Source of the DNA: Ceratopteris richardii
Lineage: Eukaryota > Streptophyta > Polypodiopsida > Polypodiales > Pteridaceae
Direction of reading: 5' to 3'
Assembly (NCBI GenBank): GCA_020310875.1
Contig: CM035416.1
Location: forward strand, 78,982,278 to 79,046,277
DNA: 64,000 nucleotides
Position numbers and translations under genes: made by a program. Below the pieces are notes generated by a model that saw nothing but the letters and a program-made list of their open reading frames with translations, ran no database searches and was not told the origin of the DNA. Below, in pieces: positions 55,330-64,000 of this stretch (its first letter is position 1; each line of letters begins with the position of its first letter).

Positions 55330-57600
55330 CTACATACAATCATACTTCTTATACCAAGGGAGTATCTCATCAAATGCTACATCCCTTGATATCCTCAAGT
55401 CCTTTGTGATTGGGTTGAAGCACCTGTAACCTTTATGATCATTTGGATATCCTAGAAACACACACTTTTCTGCCTTTGGTTGTAGCTTGTGCCTCAATTC
55501 ACTTGGCACATGTACATAACAAGTACATCCAAATATCTTCAAGTGGGAAAGATCAGGTTTCTTACCATAATAGGCTTGATATGGTATCAAGCCATGGATC
55601 CCTGAGGTAGGAGCCCTATTCATAAGGTACACGGCGGTATTTGCTGCATCACTCCAAAACATGTTAGGTACATTCATCTCATTAAGCATTGCTCTAGCGA
55701 TCTCAGCAATGTATCTATTCTTTCTCTCTGCTACTCCATTTTGTTGGGGTGTGTACCTGCATGTTACTTGCCTCTTGATGCCTTGATCCATTAAAAAATC
55801 AGAAAACTCATTGGAGAAATATTCTCCCCCTCCATCGGACCTTAGCTTCTTGATATATGTACCTGCTTCCTTTTCTACCATTGCCTTGAATGCTTTGAAA
55901 CATGTAAACACATCTGATTTGTTTTTGATGAAATAAACCCAAACCATCCTTGTGCAATCATCTATAAAAGTGACAAAGTACTTGTTACCTCCAATGGATT
56001 GCTCTTTGGTTGGCCCCCACACATCTGTATGTATCAAATCCAATGGATGTTGGCTTATGTAGCCACTCTTCTTGAATGGAAGTCTCGCTTGCTTCCCTAG
56101 TTGACAAGATTCACATAAATGCTTCATACCTTGTCCTTGGAAGTTGGGAAGACCTTCAACCAGCCTCTTGATTTGCATTTCCTTCATTCTTTGTATGTTG
56201 ATGTGACCTATCCTCTTGTGCCACAAGTCCAACTCGGAAATCCTCTTGTTTCCATATGTGAAGTAGACATGTTGAGTGGAATGAGAATTTACCTCCAAAG
56301 TGAAGAGTCTCCCTTGCTTCTTTCCTCTTGCTATGACCTTGTAACCTTGCTTAGGGTTCTCCACAAAGCATCCACCTTTGTTGAACCTTACTTGATAGCC
56401 TCTTTCAACCATTTGCCCAACGGACACCAAGTTCTTTGTGATGGTAGGTACATGCAAGACATCCTTGAGACATCTTCCTTCCTCCTTGTCATCCAAAGCT
56501 ACATCTCCAACATGGGAGATCTCATGGGTTGTATCATCACCTGTTTCTACATGTCCTTTACCTTTGGGAACATGTAGATTAGTAAACCAAGAAGAATTGC
56601 AACTCATATGGTTGCTACATCCACTATCAATATACCAAGTGTTATCTACTTTTCTTGAATTCCCATTCATGTGCATCATCAAGAGATTGTCATTTTTTGA
56701 ACTTGTAGAAGCATAATTACCTTGGCCTTTGTATGAAGAACCTTGATTATAGCTCCTTTGGTTTCCTCCTTGGTAGCAATCTCTAGCATAGTGGCCAAAC
56801 TTGCCACATATGTAATATCCTTCGCCATCTTGATTCCTGTTTTGTTGATGTCGTCCTCCTCTTCCTCTTGTTCTTCCTCTCCCTCTTTGTGATGAGGTGA
56901 CTTGGTCATGTCCTTGATTGCTTGAGTAGCCTTGCCTTCCTCCAAACCTTCCTTTGCCCCTTCCTTGTCCTCGTCTTCCTTTGCCCCTTTGATTACCTGC
57001 ATAGAAAACTTGTGCATCCTTGCTTTTAGTTGAACTTCCACCTATGTTCATTTCTTAGGTGACCATGAGAGCAACCAATTGCTCAAAATCAGGAAGATTA
57101 TCCCTTACATATACTGAAGTGGTAAAGGGTTTCCACTTCTCATCATCTCTCAAACCATTGAGAGTATAAGCCACAAGATCATCATCGTCTACGTGGCTTC
57201 CAATGGATCCCAATGCATCTGATAACTCCTTGACCTTAAGTATGTAGTCATTTATGCTACTCCCTGAGCTCTTCCTAAGGTTGTTGAGCTCATTCTTGAG
57301 TTGGATCTTCCTTGCTTTGGTGCGTGTTGAATAAAGCCTTTCAAGTGTCTCCCATACCTTCATGCTTGAATCCAAGTCTTGAATATGGCCGATCATGCTA
57401 TTGCTAATGTGTTGGGAAAGGATAAAGATAACCCTCTTGTCTCTTTCATTCCATTCCCTAAAGGCCCTTCTCTGGTCATTGGTTGGATTCTCATCCAACC
57501 TAGGTCTTGGTTCACTTCCACTAATCAACCCCCAAAGGCCCTTGCCCACAAGATAGTTGGAGACCCTAAATCTCCATGGTTGATAGTTCCCTTTGTCTAG
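55330..57600 (-). CDS. Copia-4 gag, protease and integrase part
   Basis: Gag blocks at the right (WETLERLYSTRTKARKIQL, INDYILKVKELSDALGSIG), an Arg/Gly-rich stretch, a zinc-knuckle region (CGKFGHYARDC), protease block WYIDSGCSNHMS, pre-integrase zinc region WHKRIGHINIQRM with CESCQLGK, and the integrase core with HTDVWGP, FIDDCTRMVWVY, RSDGGGEYFSNEF and NGVAERKNR. About one or two breaks. Confidence 0.85.
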
Positions 57601-57871
57601 CTTTTCAATTTAAGTGTTGAAGTCTCCCATATCTAGTCTTTGATACTTGACCTAGCCCTTGCCTAATGAAAATGAAAATGAAAATGAGGCTCTGAGGTTA
57701 CCTCAATCCAAAGCTTTCCTTAGATGGACACCTTGTGCTCTTGAAACTTTGAGTAGAATAGCTCCCCCTTGATGTGAGCTACCTCCAAGAAGCTTTTGTT
57801 GATGCAAATCTTCAACCACCAACTCCAAGATTTCTTCTTGCTTGTATGTGATGCCTCCAAGATGCCCAAAT

Positions 57872-57883
57872 GCTCTGATACCA
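57872..57883 (-). other. Copia-4 primer binding site
   Basis: Minus strand TGGTATCAGAGC, initiator tRNA-Met type, one base from the 5' LTR. Confidence 0.9.
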
Positions 57884-57884
57884 C

Positions 57885-58878
57885 TGAAGGGGGAAGTATC
57901 TCAACCCCTAAGCAACGACGAAGCGTAAATGACCTCCACAGGTATACTTCTTTGACCTCTGCACACCAAAAATGCTCTTACTCAGAGCTTATGCAGAGAA
58001 ATGTAGACCTGTAGTAGACACCAAGAGCTTTCCAACAAAACAAATTTCACTTCAAATGGATGCTTACACAAAGAGAAACAATGTCTACAACATGAGCTAG
58101 TTGAATGCTCACAACTGCTAGTCAAGCAGAGACCTCACTTCACTCCAGCAAGCTTTTCTCCGAGATTATACAGAGAATGAATCTCAAATTTGTGTCAACT
58201 TTAGATCACTCTAATAGATACCGAATGACACAAAAATCATAGCAAATGGATAAATAGAGAAGGAGAACCAGCCCTTACAACAAAGAGCAAAATATTTCCA
58301 ACAGAGCCTACACACCAAGAGAGGTATCAATCACACAACTTCACTAAAATGAATGTTGCTCCCATCTTACTCAGAGAATGCTCGAGAGAATTTGTGTGCA
58401 TAAACTAGACTCTACTAGCTATCCAATGAGACAAGATTTACATCAAATGGATACAATATGAGGGAGAACCAATGCTAGCAACTCAGGGGTAGAGAGTTGC
58501 AACACTGCCTGCGCACACACATAGATATGCCTACTAAAAGAAAACAAACAAGCAAGCAAGGGGCTAGCTTAAGCAAGGGGCTTGCTTATCACAACTCCAG
58601 CACTTAGTTCTCACTTTACATGAGCTAAAACTCCAAGAAGATGGCCCAAAAGAAGTCGGGATACATGCTCCTTTTATAGTGAGAATTGTGCCCCTAAAAT
58701 CTAGGAACTACCTTTCCAAATCAGCCTCCTAACTTCGAGGATTTAGTTGAGATGAATTGGGGAGTGGTTGAGTGACTTTTCTTGATGGAATCTCGTGGCT
58801 TTTGGATTCCTTTGATTGCTCCACATGTCCATAAAAGATTCCCCACGAATTTTGTAGTTTAAAGCTTGACTTTTAGCA
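57885..58878 (-). repeat. Copia-4 5' LTR
   Basis: 994 bases from TGAAGGGGG to TTTTAGCA. It differs from the 3' LTR by about 18 substitutions, a short local duplication of the GCAAGGGGCT-type segment near 58560, and one short gap. Confidence 0.9.
58671..58678 (-). promoter_or_regulatory. TATA box of the Copia-4 5' LTR
   Basis: Minus strand TATAAAAG, about 200 bases from the outer LTR end. Confidence 0.5.
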
Positions 58879-58883
58879 CGCAG
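58879..58883. repeat. Right target-site duplication of Copia-4 (CGCAG)
   Basis: Copy of 52384-52388. Confidence 0.9.
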
Positions 58884-59282
58884 GACAAGCACAAAGACCA
58901 ACCGATGAAGAAAGAGAGCAAAGTTAGGTAGAACAAGTACATGATGAGGCAGGACCATCTAGGCGTGCTCCAAGAATAAAGAAGAACTATCAACCGCATC
59001 GTAGACCACAATGACCACAACCCAACATTGGAAATAACCTTAACAAATATTTGTACTCCCTTGTTTGGAGAACTTTTTGTATATCCCAAATGATGAATAT
59101 TTTGTAAATCCCAAATGATGAATATAATCTTTTTCTTGTTATATTTGCTCTCCCAAGTGTTTATCTCTTAGTGTACATGTTTTGAAGTCTATTTTTCCTA
59201 TGTATCCGAGTGTCTTTTTCCAACACCTCTTTAAAGTGTTTTGCATAGTTTTATAACTCTTTTTATTGTATTACTTGTATGT
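58884..59282 (+). other. Right flank of Copia-4, remainder of the H3-tail-like locus
   Basis: Continues the sequence interrupted at 52388. The first 100 bases are Gln/Glu/Arg-rich in translation but quickly closed, and the rest is T-rich and untranslated in appearance. No domain recognised. Confidence 0.35.
59083..59128. repeat. Short tandem duplication
   Basis: Two adjacent copies of about 21-25 bases sharing ATCCCAAATGATGAATAT. Confidence 0.8.
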
Positions 59283-59305
59283 GTTGTTTCTTAAAAATGC
59301 ATGCA

Positions 59306-59426
59306 ATGGCCTAAGAATGCAAAAAGAAAGCCTACCACAGAAATGCAGGGATGGGACCTGAAAAACTTTTGCAGCGCCCATCCCCGTGTTTCTATGGCAG
59401 GCCTTTTTTTTGCATTTCTAAGCCAT
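59306..59426. repeat. Foldback (MITE-like) element 1
   Basis: An inverted repeat with arms of about 50 bases (59306-59355 and 59377-59426) around a loop ending in AAAACTTTTGCAG. The arms begin ATGGC and end GCCAT, with GATGGG/CCCATC at the loop. It has no coding capacity. A related copy lies 380 bases away. Confidence 0.75.
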
Positions 59427-59672
59427 GAAACCACATGCCATGCACATTGGAGCATATGATTGGCCTTAGATAGGGTGCAATGCATGCTAACCCTCTTACC
59501 AATAGATAAACAATGTTGATGAACATTGAAATGTACTTATTTATTGTTGCATGCTTATATGCACCAGAGGAGTCTAAATATTCTCTAATAATTGCAAATA
59601 AGAAGAGTCTTCCACAATTTCCCAAGTCTAGGTTGTAATTAAGGGACATAGACTTCCAATATAGGGAACCTA
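59427..59672. other. Spacer between the two foldback elements
   Basis: About 250 bases of AT-rich sequence with no gene or repeat recognised. Confidence 0.5.
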
Positions 59673-59810
59673 GTGCATGGGATGGCCTAGGAATGAAAAA
59701 AAAAGGCTTGCCACAAAAACGCGGGGATGGGCCCTACAAAACTTTTGCAGGGCCCATCCCCGTGTTTCTGTGGCAGACCTTTTTTTTGCATTCCTAGGAC
59801 TTTGCGTGCA
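59673..59810. repeat. Foldback (MITE-like) element 2
   Basis: Same family and orientation as element 1: core arms from CCTAGG (59686) to CCTAGG (59798), the same A-run/T-run and GGGATGGG/CCCATCCC blocks, and the same loop (AAAACTTTTGCAGG). The outer ends GTGCAT and CGTGCA may belong to it. Confidence 0.75.
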
Positions 59811-59942
59811 TTTTGGGCAACAAAACTTACAAGAATCAATGGAAAAAGATTGATAAAACTGTGCAAAAGTTAAGAGATTGTCAAAAACATAAAGACAATG
59901 CACATGGAAATTTGAAAAACAATAATTGGTATTATAAAGTTT

Positions 59943-61497
59943 TTACAATTGGCTCTTGGCCTTAAGCCTCTCCACTACATTCTTTCTTCTTTGAAAAGAC
60001 AGTGGCAATTGGTAAGTCAAAACTGATTGGGATATTAACTGAGGGTTTGTCAATCCAAGACCTAAAGCTATTCTTATTTGACCTAATATTTTTCCTCTAA
60101 AGTTAACTCCTAGGGTAGTACGGGCAAAGGACTTCCTAACCAAAAATATACAATTGGTCCCTTGCATTATTTTAGATAGGCACAAAACTTTTCTCAAGGC
60201 CTTCAGACACCAAGTCATGAAGTGTCCTTGAGGGGAAAAGTCCTTGTGGATTATGACAAAATCTTCCTTTGGCAATTTCCCAATGTAATGTCCCAAGGAA
60301 GAGCCATGGCCATGGGCAACACGGTCACACCACTCCTTGCTACAAATTTATCCACTTCAATTGCTTCTTGCACATAGACAATCATAAAATTCAATAGATA
60401 CATCTTGTATGAATATGAGACAACCATAAATGTCATTAGATACTTACATCTTGAAGCCTATCTTCATCCTTTCCTCTTCCCATTGCATCTAGTGGAATCG
60501 ATGAGTGAGCCATGCCACTTTGCTCCACAATAGGGGATGTTGGAATCTTCTTCTCCAAAATTCTTTCCCTTGATGTGGTTAGATCTTCATCAGTGGCATT
60601 TTCGTTGGCATGGCTCAAAATCTCTTCACACACAAATGCAATGGTGTCTGCAACTGAATCACCAAGTGGAATTGTTGTCTTTTCAATTATGTCAGAATTG
60701 TTGTCCATGGGAACATCTGAGGTCGAGCAAAAAATACTTAGGCATTTGTCGAGGCATAGACCGAATGCTTTCTCAATATCGTACAGGAACAAAAATTCTT
60801 CTCCATCGATAAGTACAACTGAAAACATTTCCATCTCTACCTCTGGTAGAGTGGGTTCCATGGGCTCTAAGTTGGAGGGTGGACTATTCTGTGTACTGGC
60901 TTCCTTTAATGTGTCCACTACTCCTTGTGGAAATTCTCTGCAAATTTTTTGACTCTCTTCTAATAAGTTGAGAGCTTCTGTCTGGGGTTCCTTCTTGTCA
61001 TCTACAAAACCCCGAGTAACAAGATGGGGTAGGTCCATGGGTGTAGGTTCGGGCTCCTCATTGACAAAAAAGATGGTTGTTGCAACATAGGAAAGATATT
61101 TTCTTCCCATTTTTGTCTTCTTATTTAATTGTTTAATTAAGGGCACTATGTCATCTAACAGATGCCCTGCATCCTCAGCAATAACCATGAAACGCTTTAA
61201 GCCCTTTGCAAATGCCTCATCTCCTTTATGAATGTAGAAAAGTAGGTCACAGGGGACCCATTTACACTCATATGCTAGAATATCTATAGCATATCTTAAT
61301 ATAGAGAACTCCATAAAATCTGTAATCTCATCGATCACATCGGAGTTCATGGCTATTGTCGCTTCAAGATTAGGGACTCTACAGACTAGGTCATACAAAT
61401 CCGTACAGCCGTTGTAGTCTATAGTATCCAAAAACTCCATGAACAGATCTTGAGGAGATTTCATGGGAGTTGAAGTGCTAGCAGCCATTGCTTGCAC
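59943..61497 (-). CDS. Probable two-exon gene, function unknown
   Basis: Exon 1 is 61497-60448 (350 codons), ending at a strong donor, GTAAGTATC. Exon 2 is probably 60335-59943, opening in the same phase and ending in TAA (about 130 codons), with a 112-base intron. The total would be about 480 residues. The second Met (MQAMAAS, at 61488) lies in a better start context (GCAATGGCT). A TATA box lies about 80 bases upstream. Residues 20-150 look helical and globular (LRYAIDILAYECKWVPCDLLF, then HLLDDIVPLIKQLNKK), 150-350 acidic and probably disordered, and exon 2 is basic with WCDRVAHGHGSSLGHYIGK. I recognise no family. It could be a host gene or the cargo of an unknown element. Exon 1 is firm as an open frame. 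The acceptor choice (AAG before GAGTGG) is inference. Confidence 0.6.
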
Positions 61498-61573
61498 GCG
61501 AGAATTATATTGGGTTGTCTGTGCTTTTTAGCTCTTTGAGAATGCAAATGTGAGAAACAATCACATAGAACCC

Positions 61574-61581
61574 ATTTTATA
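61574..61581 (-). promoter_or_regulatory. TATA box of the two-exon gene
   Basis: Minus strand TATAAAAT (CTATAAAATGG), 77-84 bases before the first ATG and correctly placed for a 5' UTR of about 50 bases. Confidence 0.5.
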
Positions 61582-61599
61582 GCAGTTTCAATTTTTTAA

Positions 61600-62370
61600 A
61601 CTAACTGGGCCCACTTTTAAAAGTACAGAATAAAGTAGTGCAAGTTCAAAAAATGTGTTTTTGATGATAAAATAATGCACAGAACACCGAAGGATATGAA
61701 TTTTTTTTGCTTCAAAGAAAATGTCTAAACATAACACACAAAAAAAAACATGAGCAACCACATTTCAAAGTAGTGAACATAGAATTTTTGACATTCCAAA
61801 AGTTTTGAAATTACCTTGCTAATAAGAAGGTATATACAATATCTAACATGAATTGATTGTCCTACTTTTTACAAGGTTCTTGGAAGTGCAAAAACCATGA
61901 GATACAATGACTAGGACCCAAGAAGTGAGATTATCAGGTTGCAAAAGAACTATGACAATGAGAGTTCTGTTCCATCTTTGCTCCAGTCTACAGTGACTTT
62001 CATTTTGTATTCCAATCTTCTGCCCATGTGTAATCAATTTGCAAGAAATTGAAGTTATAAAAGTAAAATAAACAATAATGAAAAGATTACTTCAACAAAA
62101 GCACAAAACATTTCTCACTTTATGTCCTTATATTTTGAATTTGGATTGAGTTAGACCTTCAAGCCCCATAATCACCAAGTGTTCTCTCATATTAGCCAAG
62201 GTCCAATGATTATTCACTAAAATAGTTTCTGTTTCATTGTTGGGAAATTCTAAGCTTTATTTCAAATGAATGTAAAGATCCCTCTGAACTTTGAATTGGT
62301 ATCCATTTGCCAAGTTTGCACATCCAACGATCATAGTAGAATCTAATGTATAATGAAGTACATTGTTTCA
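61600..62370. other. Intergenic or intronic AT-rich sequence
   Basis: A-rich, with one 64-codon minus-strand frame at 61843-62037 that has no recognisable domain or supporting signals. It may hold further small exons, but I cannot show it. Confidence 0.4.
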
Positions 62371-62374
62371 AATA

Positions 62375-62650
62375 TCAAAATCCTATACATGTTCCACCTA
62401 TTTTACAAAGATATTTATCACCTTTTGCAATTCCTTCTATTAAACCCCAATTTTCACCAAGAAGACTTTTGACTTGCTCATATGTGATATCTTTACACAT
62501 GAACATGGTGGAAGTCTCTTGGAATGAGAATCCTTGGAATAAATATACAAAAAAATGAATGGGAAAAGACCAGTGCAAACCTACAAACCTAGAAACTTTT
62601 GTGAATTTCAAAGGGTTATGTATATCCATCACTATCTGTGCTTCAAAGAT
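62375..62650 (-). CDS. Possible exon, unknown protein
   Basis: An open stretch reading VSRFVGLHWSFPIHFF and YEQVKSLLGENWGLIEGIAKG, with protein-like composition and no known motif. An AG acceptor at 62637-62636 could open it. Its phase does not directly match the donor at 62967, so joining to the neighbouring stretch is not claimed. Confidence 0.3.
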   Translation of the reverse strand: MFEAQIVMDIHNPLKFTKVSRFVGLHWSFPIHFFVYLFQGFSFQETSTMFMCKDITYEQVKSLLGENWGLIEGIAKGDKYLCKIGGTCIGF

Positions 62651-62967
62651 GATGTGGACCATATATCAGGTTTTTTCCACTCCAAGCTAACTCTAACCTT
62701 CCAAAACCATTCATTGTAGAGGTTACAACATATCTATGTGGGTAAAAGAAAACTCTCTCATGGTAAAGTTGAGCAGGGGATATTTCTGGAAAGACTAGTG
62801 CACCAACATCTACATGCAATGCCTAGAAAGTACTTGTAAGACTATGAAGTGGTTGCTCTTCCACCAAAGTAGAAGGAAATATATCTCAAACAAACAAAAA
62901 CATATCTAAATAGTTCATAAATATATTCAACACTAGAAAACATACAATATTGTAGAGTAATACTTAC

Positions 62968-63244
62968 AATTCAGAGGATATCTCATTCTACTAGAGTTTT
63001 CAAGTTTCATAGTTGCCATTGTAAAAACATGATGTACAATAGCAACCATCCCATTGTCTTTGTGCTTCTTGAAGCCAAGTAACTTTCCATTCAAATGAAG
63101 ATCTAAGTTTCCATGATCTCTAACTCGATGAGGCCCAACTCTAGAGGGGTTGCATGTACACCCATGCACCTTTGGAGTACTCATGTGATAGCCATTGTCC
63201 ACCTGTGGATTTGTTATTGTGACATCGTAATGTGAGGATTTCAT
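62968..63244 (-). CDS. Possible exon, unknown protein
   Basis: Opens with ATG at 63244 and ends at a good donor, GTAAGTATT (62967). It reads HGCTCNPSRVGPHRVRDHG and LDLHLNGKLLGFKKHKDNG, which looks like a folded, basic domain. I do not recognise it. It may belong with the open stretch at 62375-62650 in one gene on the same strand as the gene at 61497-59943. Confidence 0.4.
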
Positions 63245-63769
63245 CTTTCCATTGCATAGAAGCTTTAGATGTTGCCATTGAAGCTAAAGGTCTTCAAGAT
63301 ACAACATTAATTCGAGATAGGAGATGCAGGTAGGTTGGAGTGTAGAAACAAGAGCTTCAATGGTGTGCTATAGAGTGAAAGTAGTGGGAAAAGATGACTT
63401 TTTGGGACTTGGGTATGAAAATGTGAGGTTTAGGAGGGAGATAACTCTTTTTTGAGTTTTTTTTTGAAAAAAGCCATTTTTTTCAGCTCAAAACATGCAT
63501 GGATTTTGAATTTGGGGTCAAAAAGAGTCCTTTTGACCCTAAAAAGTAATGGGGGGTCCATTCTCAGGTGTTATGATGAGTTTTTTAACTTTTTAGAAAT
63601 TTTGAATTTTGGTCCCAACTAAGTTACGAGATTCCTTTTCTCTCTAGAGGTAGCTCATTAAATAAGGGAGAATTATGTCCTCTCTCCCCCCTTCAGCCTA
63701 GTATTTTATAGGGCATAGACTGTGGCCACCACCCTCTTTTGATTGGTCCATCACTAATCACTCCTTAAT
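63245..63769. other. Spacer without recognised features
   Basis: About 520 bases containing a T-run/A-run stretch near 63440-63480. I see no gene or repeat. Confidence 0.5.
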
Positions 63770-64000
63770 CTAAAAGGCCCATTCAGGGTTCATTTTTTCC
63801 CCTAATGTGTTATCATGAATGTGTTCATAGTCAGCAAATATAGATGAGATACTCTTATTCAAGCAGAGCCGATACTTTCCTACATGATGAGGTCTAGGCA
63901 ATCGAAAGCGTTTTATTTTATTAGATTTACAAAATTCACACAAAACTTTTGAGATTGCTCTATAATCCTTTGTACTCACTCCAAGTCCATCAAAAACCTC
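63770..64000 (-). CDS. C-terminal end of an unknown protein, cut by the window edge
   Basis: An open minus-strand frame that enters from the right edge and stops at 63770. It reads KVLCEFCKSNKIKRFRLPRP, then HVGKYRLCLNKSISSIFADY. The CEFC pair and basic stretch could suggest a small zinc-binding or nucleic-acid-binding tail, but this is too little to name it. There is no start in view. Confidence 0.45.
   Translation of the reverse strand, partial: EVFDGLGVSTKDYRAISKVLCEFCKSNKIKRFRLPRPHHVGKYRLCLNKSISSIFADYEHIHDNTLGEKMNPEWAF

Larger units (their letters stand above)
52389..58878 (-). mobile_element. Copia-4, complete Ty1/Copia element with both LTRs
   Basis: A 6490-base minus-strand element with two LTRs, primer site, gag, pol, polypurine tract and a 5-base target duplication (CGCAG). 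By eye the LTRs differ at about 18 positions plus two small length changes over about 990 bases (about 1.8%). At a commonly used plant rate of 1.3e-8 per site per year this is roughly 0.7 Myr, several times older than Copia-3. It looks complete in structure, with about two or three breaks in its genes. It entered the H3-tail-like locus. Confidence 0.95.

Noticed and set aside
59291-59903. Two small related minus-strand proteins
   Set aside because: The similarity comes from the two foldback repeats, which are non-coding.

Overview
This is a stretch of plant nuclear DNA made almost wholly of nested LTR retrotransposons. Evidence for a land plant is the mix of Ty1/Copia elements primed by initiator tRNA-Met and Ty3/Gypsy elements, one of them with a tRNA-Asp primer site, and two TATA-led, gene-like islands in AT-rich DNA. 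The species cannot be named from the sequence. No tRNA or rRNA gene, CRISPR array or bacterial operon was found.

Layout. (1) 1 to about 9960, minus strand: Gypsy-1, cut off by the left window edge, with gag, three zinc knuckles, protease, reverse transcriptase, RNase H and integrase, a long leader holding about 29 copies of a TCGCGATGG motif, a tRNA-Asp primer site and its 5' LTR. (2) About 9965-16900, minus: Gypsy-2, lacking its 3' end, then a small Gypsy remnant (17009-17590). (3) 18045-30240: an old plus-strand Gypsy (Gypsy-3, same family as Gypsy-1) carrying two partial minus-strand Copia copies of one family (Copia-B 18045-21135, Copia-A 22291-25430) and a 3.6 kb region after the integrase. 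(4) About 30240-51586: minus-strand Copia-2, split by a 17,143-base insertion (32361-49503). That insertion is a tandem multimer of one young Copia element (Copia-3): four LTRs and three internal regions with an exact 5355-base period, flanked by one 5-base target duplication (AAAGC). (5) 51587-59280: a TATA box and a 105-codon reading frame that begins like histone H3 (MAHTKQTARK), with the complete minus-strand Copia-4 (52389-58878, target duplication CGCAG) inserted downstream of it. (6) 59280-64000: two foldback (MITE-like) repeats, then a probable two-exon minus-strand gene of unknown function (61497-59943), further gene-like pieces, and the 3' end of another coding region at the right edge.

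How it fits together. The order of events can be read from the nesting: Gypsy-3 is oldest, Copia-A and Copia-B entered it, Copia-2 lies beside it, and Copia-3 entered Copia-2 very recently and then multiplied by LTR-LTR unequal exchange. The two middle LTRs carry exactly the hybrid of outer-LTR variants that this mechanism predicts. The most unusual observations are that recombinant multimer, the H3-tail-like reading frame, the doubled zinc-binding (H2C2) module of the Gypsy-1 integrase, and the TCGCGATGG array. All retroelements are treated here as fossils. Their ages and break counts are eye estimates.
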